64,000 nucleotides of DNA from positions 682,001-746,000 of the forward strand of contig NZ_FXAJ01000002.1 of NCBI RefSeq assembly GCF_900177535.1. The letters run 5' to 3'. Of this stretch, positions 8,801-18,372 are shown in pieces. The notes beneath the pieces were generated by a model. The model was not told the origin of the DNA, ran no database searches, and saw only the letters and a list, made by a program, of their open reading frames with translations. Positions within the stretch are counted from its first letter, which is position 1. Each line of letters starts with the position of its first letter. Position numbers and translations under genes: made by a program. This DNA comes from Priestia filamentosa. Lineage in GTDB: Bacteria > Bacillota > Bacilli > Bacillales > Bacillaceae_H.

Positions 8801-9028
8801 AGATTTACTGTATCATACTTACTAAGCTAGAGCTACTTCTTCTTCTTCTCAACATTTCCCAGGTCAAAATGATTGCAGTCTTAATTCCTTTGTGATAAAG
8901 TTTCATTGTTCGATACTTATAGAACGAATAACAAACGTGTAATCTCATCTCTCTTTGGGAAAAAGAAGAGGGAAAGAATGATTTTAAAGTTCGATGAAAG
9001 CCGAACAAACTAAAGGAGGATATCTCAT

Positions 9029-9316
9029 ATGATCGGAATCGAAGCAAAAATGGTAGTAAGAGAAGACAAGCGCGAAGAGTTTTTACAAGAAGCAAAAGCG
9101 TTAATTGCAGGAACGCGCAATGAAGAAGGAAACATCAGCTATACGCTATTTGAAAGCACAGAAAACAAAAATGAATTTTTAATGTTAGAAGAGTGGAAAG
9201 ACGAAGAAGCTGTAGCTTTTCATAATGGAGCTCCTCATTTTGTAGCATTTGTAGGCAAAGCAAAAGAACTTCTTGCAGGTCCTTTACAAGCTAAAAAATT
9301 TGAAAAGAACGTCTAA
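9029..9316 (+). CDS. ycnE: Antibiotic biosynthesis monooxygenase (ABM) family, YcnE-like
   Basis: 95 residues, one ABM-type ferredoxin-like barrel: IGIEAKMVVREDKREEFL at the start and the NEFLMLEEWKDEEAVAFH block, followed by HFVAF. Family members are small cofactor-free quinol monooxygenases that work as dimers. B. subtilis YcnE has the same length and lies next to ycnD, the same neighbour as here. AAAGGAGG precedes the ATG. Likely protects against, or turns over, quinones or similar reactive aromatics together with the next gene. Confidence 0.88.
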   Translation: MIGIEAKMVVREDKREEFLQEAKALIAGTRNEEGNISYTLFESTENKNEFLMLEEWKDEEAVAFHNGAPHFVAFVGKAKELLAGPLQAKKFEKNV

Positions 9317-9344
9317 TGTGTCGAAAGAAAGGGAGATGATCATT

Positions 9345-10085
9345 ATGAATTCAGTACTTGAAACATTAAACGATCATCGTTCTATTCGTCAGTATACGAA
9401 TGAACCGGTGTCAGAAGAGCAACTCACTGCGATTATTGATGCTGTACAAGCGGCGCCATCTTCTATTAATGGTCAACAAGTTACAGTGATTACCGTGCAA
9501 AATCTTGAAACAAAGAAAAAGGTAGCAGAGCTTACAGGAGGTCAAATGTGGATTGAGCAAGCTCCTGTATTCCTTTTATTTTGCGCAGATTTTAACCGTG
9601 CGAAAATCGCAACAGAGCTTACAGGCACAGAGCTAGAAGTGACAGACGGAGCAGAAGCGGTGCTTGTTGGTGCGACAGATGTGGGGATTGCTGTTGGAAC
9701 GGCAACAGCAGCGGCTGAGTCTATGGGGCTTGGTACAGTACCAATCGGGGCAGTGCGCGGCCGTGCGGACGAGATGATTGAGCTGTTTGATATTCCAGAA
9801 TACGTATTTCCTGTATGCGGTCTTGTTGTTGGTCATCCGGCAGACCGCTCAGCGAAAAAACCGCGCTTCCCGCAAGAAGCTGTACGTCATGCTGAAAAAT
9901 ACAACAATAATCTTAAAGGATTCGTTCAACAATACGATGAACAAATCTCGGCTTATATGACAAACCGCACAAATGGAAAAGAAACGCGCACATGGTCAGA
10001 AACCATTTCTTCTCTTTATACACGCGTTTACTATCCACATATTAAAGAAATGCTGAACAAACAAGGCTTCAGCTTGAAAGAATAG
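9345..10085 (+). CDS. nfrA2: NADPH-dependent FMN nitroreductase, NfrA2/YcnD-like
   Basis: 246 residues from ATG at 9345 (AAGGGAG upstream; the reading frame stays open further upstream to 9273 but has no site there). NfsA/Frp-type nitroreductase: DHRSIRQYT near residue 9-17 and AAPSSINGQQ (about 36-45) bind FMN phosphate. The central TVPIGAVRG and the basic RFPQEAVRHAEKY region are typical of the family. It reduces flavins, quinones and nitroaromatics with NADPH. It lies 28 bases after ycnE, in one transcript ending at the terminator at 10093. Confidence 0.9.
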   Translation: MNSVLETLNDHRSIRQYTNEPVSEEQLTAIIDAVQAAPSSINGQQVTVITVQNLETKKKVAELTGGQMWIEQAPVFLLFCADFNRAKIATELTGTELEVTDGAEAVLVGATDVGIAVGTATAAAESMGLGTVPIGAVRGRADEMIELFDIPEYVFPVCGLVVGHPADRSAKKPRFPQEAVRHAEKYNNNLKGFVQQYDEQISAYMTNRTNGKETRTWSETISSLYTRVYYPHIKEMLNKQGFSLKE

Positions 10086-10092
10086 ATTCAAC

Positions 10093-10127
10093 AAAACGAG
10101 GGGACAACATCTGTCTCCTCGTTTTTT
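10093..10127 (+). terminator. Terminator of ycnE-nfrA2 operon
   Basis: AAAACGAGGGGACA hairpin with TGTCTCCTCGTTTT and a T run, just after the nfrA2 stop; it can also serve the convergent small gene. Confidence 0.8.
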
Positions 10128-10332
10128 ATGATTTGTCCCATTTTATAAGCTTAATGATAATAAAAACCGCTTGCAAAATGGCTAAAAACACCGCGAGACA
10201 AAGAACAGCAATCAGCACCATTATGAGGTTTGCACTTAATAAGTTTGGAAAAAATATGTTCATAAAAAAGACTACAACGCTTGCTGAGATTAACGCAAGG
10301 GTAATATAAGCAGAAATCCATTTATCCCACAT
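10126..10332 (-). CDS. Small two-helix membrane protein
   Basis: 68 residues with two hydrophobic segments (about 9-29 and 34-62) and charged ends (WDKW at the start, KLIKWDKS at the end). AAGGAG lies 8 bases before the ATG, which supports it as a true gene despite its size. It stands alone, convergent with nfrA2. I do not recognise the family; no functional residues are visible. Confidence 0.65.
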   Translation of the reverse strand: MWDKWISAYITLALISASVVVFFMNIFFPNLLSANLIMVLIAVLCLAVFLAILQAVFIIIKLIKWDKS

Positions 10333-10461
10333 AAACTCGCTCCTTTTTCTTCCTTTATTGTTGATATGTCCCCAGCGCCTCGTTTTTATGCATGCTAGGT
10401 TTTCCTTTTCAGGAGGCGGGGAATAATCCTTTATACAGCGGAATGAAAAAGGAGAGATAGA

Positions 10462-11760
10462 ATGAAAAAACTAGATGCAGTAATTATCGGCGGAGGCCCC
10501 TATGGATTAGGACTTGGCGTTCTTGCTGAAGAAATAGAGAATTTAGAGGTTCTTGTATTTGAGCGGGAAGATTCCCTTGAGTGGCATCCAGGCATGTTAC
10601 TTGATGGTACAACGCTACAAGACGCTTTTTTAGCTGATTTAGTCACGCTATTAAACCCCAAAAGTCCTTATACATACTTAAACTATCTTCATGAACATGA
10701 TCGTCTTCATGCTTTTTTCTTTTTTGAAGACTTTGAAGTGCCACGAAAAGAGTTTAGTTCTTATTTGAAATGGGCCGGAAGTCAGCTCCCAACGCTTCGT
10801 TTGCGTCATGAAGTCACAGACGTGTTAGAAACGGGAGATGGATACACGGTAAAGGTGCAAAACCATGAAAGTGGGGAAGAAGAAACATACGAAACACGCC
10901 ATGTTGTACTTGGAACAGGGCATGAACCAAATGTTCCGGAATTTGTGCATTCTTTACCTTCACATGATGTATTTCACACAAGCAGCTATCTGTATCGAAA
11001 AGAGGAGATTAAAGAAGGAGAGACCGTCACAATTATCGGCTCTGGTCAAAGCGCTGCTGAAATTTATTATGACCTTCTACAGCGAAAGCGAGACGAATCG
11101 TTCACCTTAAATTGGTATACACGTTCTGGCGGTTTTTTTCAAATGGAATCTGCTAAAATGGCTCAGCAGTTATTTTCGCCAGACTATATCCGCTATTTCC
11201 GAACACTTCCTGTTAACAAGCGAAAAGGCACATTAGATGACTTAGCAAAGCTACGACACGGGGTGAAAGGATCTTTGCTAGAGTCCATTTATAAAGAGCT
11301 TTATCATCAATCAATTGATGGGGAATCTCTTACTACCACGATTATGCAAACAACGTCTCTTGAAGATATCGAAGAAAAAGAAGAAGGCTACACGCTTACG
11401 CTTCATCATACAGAGAAAGACGAAACTTTTCACGTTCACTCCAATAAAGTTATTTTAGCTACAGGTTATAAACCACGGATCCCTCACTGGTTAGAACGAT
11501 TCGAAAACAAAATTGTATGGGAAGATGAACACGTATTTAAAGTAGATGATCATTACCGAATTGTAAGAGAAGAAGAAAGCAAGGGACATCTTTACACGCT
11601 TACAAACCTAGAATACTCGCACGGCTCTGGAGCAACAAATTTAAGCTTATCTCCATACCGAAATGCGACCATTTTACACCATATGACCGGAAAGGAACAT
11701 TTTCGTATTCCGAAAAACTCGGTATTTCAAACTTTTTTCCCAAAGGAAGAAGAGCTATAA
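10462..11760 (+). CDS. Lysine/ornithine N-monooxygenase family flavoprotein (SidA/IucD type)
   Basis: 432 residues. FAD-binding GGGPYGLGLG near residues 9-18, the family-specific EWHPGMLLDGTTLQ and LVTLLNPKSPYTYLNYL blocks, NADPH-binding IIGSGQSAAEI near 192-202, and the C-terminal ATGYKPRIP. The best-known members hydroxylate the side-chain amine of lysine or ornithine for hydroxamate siderophores. No siderophore synthetase (IucA/IucC) or NRPS lies nearby, so this is a stand-alone copy whose substrate is unknown. GGAGA precedes the ATG; a strong terminator follows. Confidence 0.85.
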   Translation: MKKLDAVIIGGGPYGLGLGVLAEEIENLEVLVFEREDSLEWHPGMLLDGTTLQDAFLADLVTLLNPKSPYTYLNYLHEHDRLHAFFFFEDFEVPRKEFSSYLKWAGSQLPTLRLRHEVTDVLETGDGYTVKVQNHESGEEETYETRHVVLGTGHEPNVPEFVHSLPSHDVFHTSSYLYRKEEIKEGETVTIIGSGQSAAEIYYDLLQRKRDESFTLNWYTRSGGFFQMESAKMAQQLFSPDYIRYFRTLPVNKRKGTLDDLAKLRHGVKGSLLESIYKELYHQSIDGESLTTTIMQTTSLEDIEEKEEGYTLTLHHTEKDETFHVHSNKVILATGYKPRIPHWLERFENKIVWEDEHVFKVDDHYRIVREEESKGHLYTLTNLEYSHGSGATNLSLSPYRNATILHHMTGKEHFRIPKNSVFQTFFPKEEEL

Positions 11761-11762
11761 TA

Positions 11763-11803
11763 TAAGAAAGCCACACAGAACAGGCTGTGTGGCTTTCTTA
11801 TTC
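11763..11803. terminator. Bidirectional terminator
   Basis: 16-bp perfect stem TAAGAAAGCCACACAG / CTGTGTGGCTTTCTTA with 6-base loop, between the N-monooxygenase gene and the convergent small membrane gene. Confidence 0.9.
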
Positions 11804-11813
11804 ACCAATGAAT

Positions 11814-12008
11814 TTAGGACTTGTGATGAGAGCGGTGTTCTTTTTCTTGTATTCCTGCTAGTTCGTTTCGAAATGGACGAAACGGGCGTTGTACAACATT
11901 TGAAGTTAAAAACCACAGCGTTGCCAAAAAACCAATTCCAATAAAAGCGATTCCCGCGAGAATTCCATACAGCCATAGGGAATGATCGAACAGGAAAGAA
12001 AGAATCAC
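11814..12008 (-). CDS. Small single-pass membrane protein
   Basis: 64 residues from a GTG start with AAGGAGG 10 bases upstream, a very strong site that decides between this frame and an overlapping one. One long hydrophobic segment (about 11-36) is followed by a basic, hydrophilic tail ending in HRSHHKS. The family is not recognised. It lies between two unrelated plus-strand genes and ends at the shared terminator at 11763. Confidence 0.6.
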   Translation of the reverse strand: MILSFLFDHSLWLYGILAGIAFIGIGFLATLWFLTSNVVQRPFRPFRNELAGIQEKEHRSHHKS

Positions 12009-12203
12009 TGACCCAACACCTCCTTCACTATTATTGTAAATGACAAATATTTCATCGACAAGTTAATCTTTTATTACATTTTATTTATTATATGAGAAAA
12101 ATAATTATTTTATAAAACCCCGTTTTTTTTGGCATTTTGCCTTTATTATCATATATTAAAATAATAAAAATGAGAGAAAAGAGAGAAATGGGAGGAAAAA
12201 CGT

Positions 12204-12752
12204 ATGCTTGTAACCAAAAGACTTCGTTTACGACCGATGCTGCTCGGGGATGCTTCGTCTCTTTTTAACGTGTGGTCTGATGCAGAAACAACGAAATACA
12301 TGGACATTGAGCCCTTAACATCACTCCATCAAGCAGAAGAGATGATTTCATTTTTTATCGTGTTAACACAGAGAGGAAAAGGCCATCATTTTACGCTTGT
12401 TACCGAAGATAGTAAAGACATTATTGGTACGTGTGGATTTCATGAATGGAATCATGATCATCACCGAGCGGAAATTGGCTATGAATTAAGTAGAGACTAC
12501 TGGGGCCATGGCTATATGAAAGAGGCGCTTCTTGTTCTGCTTCATACAGGATTTCATCAATATGACTTAAAACGTATTGAAGCAAAAATTGATCCTCATA
12601 ATCATCGGTCACGTTACTTACTAGAGAGTCTTGGATTTCAAAAAGAAGGCGTACTTCGTTCATATGAAGAGCTGAAGGGACGCCGAGTAGATCTTGAACT
12701 TTATTCACTTCTTAAAGAAGAATTTACGCTTTCGTTGAAAAAAAATTCTTAA
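12204..12752 (+). CDS. GNAT N-acetyltransferase, RimJ/RimL type
   Basis: 182 residues. The N-terminal LVTKRLRLRPM block and the acetyl-CoA binding region around RAEIGYELSRDYWGHGYMKEAL (about 91-112) are diagnostic of the RimJ/RimL subfamily. A following block N-H-R-S-R-Y-L-L-E-S-L-G-F is also typical. Such enzymes acetylate protein N-termini or small amines. GGGAGG lies 9 bases before the ATG. The last 29 bases overlap the end of the convergent TatD gene. Confidence 0.88.
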   Translation: MLVTKRLRLRPMLLGDASSLFNVWSDAETTKYMDIEPLTSLHQAEEMISFFIVLTQRGKGHHFTLVTEDSKDIIGTCGFHEWNHDHHRAEIGYELSRDYWGHGYMKEALLVLLHTGFHQYDLKRIEAKIDPHNHRSRYLLESLGFQKEGVLRSYEELKGRRVDLELYSLLKEEFTLSLKKNS

Positions 12753-13491
12753 TATTGTGTTTTATCCTATCTCTCAACACGAGAGGATCAAGGGATTTTA
12801 AAGAAGACACCGTTTTTTCGACATGCGGAAGCAATAAAGGTGACGTTTCGCAGTGAGCAAACCGTTCTTGAAAAGGCCACGGACCGTCTGTCTCAAGAAG
12901 AAGCTGCGAAAGCGGAATACGCTTCACTAACTCTTGATCTCGTTTCCGGTAGCACACTTCAGGCGTTACCGAGACATAATAGCCTGCATTTATAATGTGT
13001 TGCGTTGTCTGTTCATCGCCTTTAAACCAGTGAAAATGCGCTTTCTTAATCTTATGTGCTTGAAGATGGCGGTAAACAAGCGGAGCACCCGTATGAACCG
13101 CATGCAAAAGAAGAGGGAGGTGATACGTTTTAGCCGTTTGGACCATCTCTAAAAATAGCGCTTCGTATTGTTCTTTAACGTACGGATGAAAGGCATCTTC
13201 ACGGTATTGTGGCATCCCAACTTCACCTATAGCTGAGAAATGAGACGTTTCATGACTCATTAAATCATGCCACTCATGGAGATCACGAGAAGATGGAAGC
13301 GGATGCTCTGGATGAAAACCAGCGGCTGCAATAATGAAGTTCGGATAGCGGCTTTTTAATTCTAATGTACGATAACTCGAAGTTAAATCTGTTGAAACAG
13401 CTACAACGCCCGTAATTCCATAATCTTGCCAGCGTTTAATTCGTTCTAGAATATTGGAGTATTCAGCAAGGTGCAGGTGCGCATCAATCAT
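12724..13491 (-). CDS. TatD-family metal-dependent hydrolase
   Basis: 255 residues, TIM-barrel amidohydrolase fold. Metal ligands are visible in order: His-x-His in IDAHLHL (residues 4 and 6), Glu in IGEVGMP (about 92), His in LLLHAVH, His in AHFHWFKG, and Asp in LLLETDGPW. TatD proteins are Mg-dependent 3'-5' nucleases or phosphoesterases. Slightly divergent from the housekeeping TatD (YabD), so probably a paralogue. The 3' end overlaps the convergent acetyltransferase gene by 29 bases. Confidence 0.85.
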   Translation of the reverse strand: MIDAHLHLAEYSNILERIKRWQDYGITGVVAVSTDLTSSYRTLELKSRYPNFIIAAAGFHPEHPLPSSRDLHEWHDLMSHETSHFSAIGEVGMPQYREDAFHPYVKEQYEALFLEMVQTAKTYHLPLLLHAVHTGAPLVYRHLQAHKIKKAHFHWFKGDEQTTQHIINAGYYVSVTPEVCYRKRDQELVKRIPLSQLLLETDGPWPFQERFAHCETSPLLLPHVEKTVSSLKSLDPLVLRDRIKHNIKNFFSTKA

Positions 13492-14479
<988 letters not shown>

Positions 14480-15331
14480 ATGAAAATGTTATGGTTTCTA
14501 GCTGCTTTGGGAACGGCTCTATGCTTTGGAGTGAATAATACTTTATTTAAATGGGGTGCTCAACAGCATTTAAATAAAGTTTGCATTCAACTTTTCTTCT
14601 ATTGGATGTCTTTTATTATTATCTTGTCATTTACGTTTATTACAGGCAATTTTAAGTTTCATCTATTTCCTATTTTAACAGGCGCTCTAATCGGGATTTT
14701 AAATGCTAATGGGAACATCCAAATGTCAAAAGCATTTGAAAAAGGACCTGCTAGTATCACTTCTACCATTATTGCTATGAACACAGTAATCGTGGTCATA
14801 GCTACATCTATTTTATTTCCTCAATCTATACCTTTAACAAACTGGATTGGAATCTTCATTATTATATTTGCTGCTATGATTATTCAGTACCAACCCCAAA
14901 AAGCCATTATGGTGGACTATAAAATATGGCTTTTAAGTTGTTGTTTAGCTCTTATATCTATAGGTATGGTTGGTGTAATTATGAAATATGGTACATATGA
15001 GCACTATAGTTTTATGGAAATGCTTGTTTCAATGTATGGAGGCGGAGCTGTTTATTTAAGTTTCTTAGCTCGCAAGGAGTTAAAGAAATCACTTGCTCAT
15101 AGGATTGAAATAAAAATAGGAATACTCGTTGGTGTATTAAGTACTATTGGATATAGTTGTTATTTGTTTGCTTTGAAAGAAGGTCCGTCTAGTGTAGTTT
15201 ATCCGATCATTAGTTTAAATTGCGTTGTTGTATTAATTGGAAGCCTCATTATTTTTAAGGAGAAACTTAAAAGATATCAATTAGTCGGGATTATTCTCAC
15301 TCTATGCGGAGTAATATTAACAAAATTATAA
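14480..15331 (+). CDS. DMT/EamA-family transporter
   Basis: 283 residues with about ten transmembrane segments arranged as two EamA repeats (about 4-135 and 150-283). Each ends in the usual GI..I..A/CGV pattern (NWIGIFIIIFAAMI; QLVGIILTLCGVIL). The family moves amino acids, nucleotides or drugs by proton-coupled exchange. AAGGGG precedes the ATG. A hairpin terminator follows at 15345. It is the only plus-strand gene for several kilobases and is divergent from the TatD gene. Confidence 0.88.
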   Translation: MKMLWFLAALGTALCFGVNNTLFKWGAQQHLNKVCIQLFFYWMSFIIILSFTFITGNFKFHLFPILTGALIGILNANGNIQMSKAFEKGPASITSTIIAMNTVIVVIATSILFPQSIPLTNWIGIFIIIFAAMIIQYQPQKAIMVDYKIWLLSCCLALISIGMVGVIMKYGTYEHYSFMEMLVSMYGGGAVYLSFLARKELKKSLAHRIEIKIGILVGVLSTIGYSCYLFALKEGPSSVVYPIISLNCVVVLIGSLIIFKEKLKRYQLVGIILTLCGVILTKL

Positions 15332-15344
15332 ATGATTATATACT

Positions 15345-15378
15345 AAAAAGCCTCTATCTAACTAAGAGGCTCTCTTTA
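15345..15378 (+). terminator. Terminator of DMT transporter gene
   Basis: AAAAAGCCTCT / AGAGGCT stem with about 9-base loop followed by CTCTTT; 14 bases after the stop codon. Confidence 0.65.
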
Positions 15379-15435
15379 TATCTATAAATGTACAGCAAAA
15401 TATAACGGGAATATATAACGTATTCCTTTTCATTT

Positions 15436-15600
15436 TTAAGGAATACCATTCCCTTGAAGACGTTCTACATAGGTTGGATCTATAGGGTTATTTCCTCCCC
15501 ACTGTACATATCCACTACTATGTCCTTGTGTATTAAAATATAGAAATACAGTTATGGTTAAGCTTGTGATACCTAGTAAAGGGATTACAAATTTCTTCAT
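15436..15600 (-). CDS. Small secreted or anchored peptide
   Basis: 54 residues from ATG at 15600, chosen because AAAGGAG lies 6 bases before it. Lys-Lys, then a 20-residue hydrophobic segment (about 4-22), then a polar tail with Gly, Asn and Pro ending YVERLQGNGIP. The layout is that of an exported short peptide or single-pass membrane peptide. I do not recognise it. A signalling pro-peptide is one possibility, but there is no adjacent receptor of the Rap type. Confidence 0.55.
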   Translation of the reverse strand: MKKFVIPLLGITSLTITVFLYFNTQGHSSGYVQWGGNNPIDPTYVERLQGNGIP

Positions 15601-16101
15601 CTCTTTCTCCTTTGTAAATATAATCATCAGTTATTAAACTATTCTTTCATAGTATCGTACAAATTGCCAAGGTTTGTGTGCACAAGAGAAGATGCCGCTT
15701 ATTCCAGATCCAGAGCTAAAAGAGCAATCTCCGTTCTATAATAGCATGCAGATAGTAAGGGTCAAACCTAAATTGAGCCCCAACATTGGTAACGTACAAA
15801 TACTCCTTTAATTATTACTAAGAATTTTGGACTTATTATAAGATTATTGCCCTATGCCTTCTCCTGTTTGAATTAGCTCTACAACGTATCTATAAGCCTT
15901 GAAAAGCAAAAAACCAATCCCTTTGTTTAACGCTGCATAAACAATGAGGTTGGTTTTCACTTATTATTTTTATTTAAATACAAATTTTTTAGAATACTTA
16001 ACTTTTAGAACACTGTATAATCAAAAAATAGATTATAATACACTACATTACTTAGCTTAAGACCTAATCAAAAGTGGGATTTATTGTGAATTAAGCATAT
16101 A
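15601..16101. other. Gene-poor stretch with possible coding relic
   Basis: 500 bases without an intact gene. Positions about 15678-15812 on the plus strand read as one open stretch containing MPLIPDPELKEQSPFYN, which looks protein-like but has no start signal, so it may be a gene fragment. The left copy of the 42-bp repeat is at 15988-16029. Confidence 0.35.
15988..16029. repeat. 42-bp direct repeat, left copy
   Basis: Matches 20928-20969 at 38 of 42 positions, same orientation; conserved core TTAACTTTTAGAACA. The two copies enclose the aminotransferase, ddl, MocR and SLAP genes. Confidence 0.65.
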
Positions 16102-17322
16102 TCACAAGCCACTTGTCAAGGCTACTGATTTTGGAATGCAGGAAATAAACTGATTGATAAATTCATCGATTTCTGCTTTTGTAATGATATACGGAGGAAG
16201 TAAACGAATCGTATTTCCATTTGTAACGTCCACTAACATTCCCTTATTCAGTAATTCTAGTTGCAGTTTTTTGACGTTTTTATGAGTGTCATGCATACTG
16301 ATTCCAAACATCATGCCGCAATAACGTACTTCTCTAATAAAAGAGGAATGTTCCATCTGTATTTTTTGAAGTTTTTCATTTAAATATAAGGACATTTCAT
16401 AAGACTTTTGCATTAAACCATCATCAATTAATGTTTTTAATACCGCTAACCCTAAAGCCGTACCAAGTGGAGAATGGGCGAATGTTGTTCCATGGTCACC
16501 TGGTGAGAATATATCATAAAGTCGTGTTCCTACTATTATCCCTCCTAATGGTGTACCTCCACCCGCTGCTTTACCGAATTGAATAATATCAGGAGTAATA
16601 TCAAAATGCTGATAAGCAAACAATTTTCCCGTTCTCCCTATACCACTTTGCACCTCGTCAACAATAAATAACATATTATATTGTCTACAAAGCGCTTCGA
16701 CACCTTTTAAATACTCCCTTGACAAAGGATATACCCCACCACTTCCTAATACTGGCTCAAGCATAAGAGCAAGCGGTTTTTTCTTGAGTATTGTTCTTTC
16801 TAGTTCCTCTAAATTCTCGCGTTCCACTTCATATACGGGAATAGATGTACGAGGGAAATTCTGATATACATTTTCTTGTCTTGTAAAATGAAGAGCACCT
16901 AATGTACGTCCATGAAAACTTTCTTTGAGTACAACCACTCCATCCCTTTTTTGATTTGTTAGATGTCTATACTTGTGGATTAGTTTTAAGGTTGCCTCGG
17001 TAGCTTCCGCGCCAGAGGTTGTATAATAGACTTTCCCATCCCTTAAAGAATAATCAACCAATTGTTTAGCATATTCAATAGCAACTGGGTTCGAAAAATG
17101 AAAAGGAAGATGTAAACACTTTTCAACTTGTTCAAAGGCAGCCTTTATAATATTAGGATGATTGTAGCCTAATATATTCACTCCTACACCAGAAAATAAA
17201 TCAAGGTATTCTTTACCGTTGACATCATAAAGCTTACAACCTTTTCCCTTTTCTATAGCCACTGGCATACGGAGGTACGTAGACATTAAATATTCTTTAT
17301 CTAATTGAAACCAATTGATCAT
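16102..17322 (-). CDS. Class III PLP aminotransferase (ArgD/GabT-like)
   Basis: 406 residues, fold-type I aminotransferase. Phosphate-binding TTSGAEATEAT near 101-111, Asp222 in IVDEVQSGIGRTG and Schiff-base Lys251 in QFGKAAGGG. It resembles acetylornithine and 4-aminobutyrate transaminases, which act on an omega-amino group. No arginine biosynthesis gene is near. It is 135 bases downstream of ddl on the same strand, so a shared transcript with MocR and Ddl is likely. This context suggests a role in D-alanine, dipeptide or small-peptide metabolism, or in supplying an unusual ligase substrate; that is inference. Confidence 0.85.
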   Translation of the reverse strand: MINWFQLDKEYLMSTYLRMPVAIEKGKGCKLYDVNGKEYLDLFSGVGVNILGYNHPNIIKAAFEQVEKCLHLPFHFSNPVAIEYAKQLVDYSLRDGKVYYTTSGAEATEATLKLIHKYRHLTNQKRDGVVVLKESFHGRTLGALHFTRQENVYQNFPRTSIPVYEVERENLEELERTILKKKPLALMLEPVLGSGGVYPLSREYLKGVEALCRQYNMLFIVDEVQSGIGRTGKLFAYQHFDITPDIIQFGKAAGGGTPLGGIIVGTRLYDIFSPGDHGTTFAHSPLGTALGLAVLKTLIDDGLMQKSYEMSLYLNEKLQKIQMEHSSFIREVRYCGMMFGISMHDTHKNVKKLQLELLNKGMLVDVTNGNTIRLLPPYIITKAEIDEFINQFISCIPKSVALTSGL

Positions 17323-17457
17323 AACTGATCCCCCTTAGGTGCTGTCACATTCATAGCGATACACAATTTTGAGCCAACTTTTGGATTGAATTTACAGCAC
17401 CATCATCTTCTATAATTTGAGTTTATGATATTTTTAATCTTCTACTGTAATATGCGA

Positions 17458-18372
17458 TTAGAAACCTTCGCTTCTCCTAACTTGCAAGGAGGTGTCAATA
17501 ATGATATCCAACAGCTTGTTATAGGGAATTCCTGCCGCATGAGCACTTTTAGGAAGTAAACTGTTTTTTGTCATTCCAGGCAATGTATTCACTTCCATAA
17601 CATACGGAATTCCATCTTTTATAATCATATCAACTCTAGCATAAACACTACATTTCAACGCTTTATAGCAAGACATTGCAGCTTCAGAGACGCGATCATG
17701 GATTGGAGGTGGAAGTTCGATAACCTCCTCAATCGTAGCACTATCATGGTATTTCGTATGATAATCAAAAAACTCAGCCGTATGTTGAATTGAAATGATG
17801 GGTAAGAGATTTCCGTCCAAAATAGAACATGTAATTTCTTCGCCCTTTATATATTTTTCAATGACTACTTCAGAATCCCATTTGAATACCTCTTCAAGAG
17901 AGGAAAGTAAGGAATCCTGATTGTTTACGATTTTTACTCCTATACTAGAACCACCTAAATTTGGTTTTACGACTAATGGATACCCCATTTTATCTATCTC
18001 ATCTAATTGAAGATTTTCTATATTGGAAAGGTGAATCCAATCTGGTGTTTGAATCCTCTCATAACGAATCATTTTTTTCGCTATATGTTTATCCATACAA
18101 ATCCCGCTGGATAGCATTCCACTTCCGGTGTATGGGACGTCAAGAATTTCTAGAGTACCTTGAACCATGCCGTCCTCCCCATATTTACCATGAAGAGCTA
18201 ATAGGGCAATATCAAGATCTTTTATATTTTCAATAAGATCTTTTTTGTTATTTAATTTAATAGGTAAAACTTCGTATTTATTCTTATCCAAATGTGCAAT
18301 CATTTCTTCCCCTGTCATGAGGGATACTTGTTTTTCGGAAGACACTCCTCCCATAATAACGCCAACTCTCAT
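17458..18372 (-). CDS. ddl: D-alanine-D-alanine ligase, short (DdlB-like) form
   Basis: 304 residues, ATP-grasp. Glu13 in GGVSSEKQVSL binds the first D-Ala, HGKYGEDG follows (about 60-67) and the glycine-rich GGSSIGV loop binds ATP. The omega-loop keeps the K-Y pair (HTKYHD), the Tyr version associated with D-Ala-D-Ala rather than D-Ala-D-lactate ligases. The C-terminal EVNTLPGMT binds Mg and the second substrate. It is shorter than the usual Bacillus Ddl (about 360 residues). The start overlaps the MocR stop (4 bases), so the two are co-translated. Probably a second, regulated ligase. Confidence 0.9.
   Translation of the reverse strand: MRVGVIMGGVSSEKQVSLMTGEEMIAHLDKNKYEVLPIKLNNKKDLIENIKDLDIALLALHGKYGEDGMVQGTLEILDVPYTGSGMLSSGICMDKHIAKKMIRYERIQTPDWIHLSNIENLQLDEIDKMGYPLVVKPNLGGSSIGVKIVNNQDSLLSSLEEVFKWDSEVVIEKYIKGEEITCSILDGNLLPIISIQHTAEFFDYHTKYHDSATIEEVIELPPPIHDRVSEAAMSCYKALKCSVYARVDMIIKDGIPYVMEVNTLPGMTKNSLLPKSAHAAGIPYNKLLDIIIDTSLQVRRSEGF

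Noticed and set aside
11755-11976. Alternative 73-codon minus-strand ORF
   Set aside because: It overlaps the 11814-12008 frame, has no RBS and reads through the terminator hairpin; the GTG-start frame with AAGGAGG is preferred.
17458-18372. Vancomycin-type D-Ala-D-Lac ligase
   Set aside because: The omega-loop keeps the Lys-Tyr pair of D-Ala-D-Ala ligases, and no vanH or vanX homologue is adjacent.
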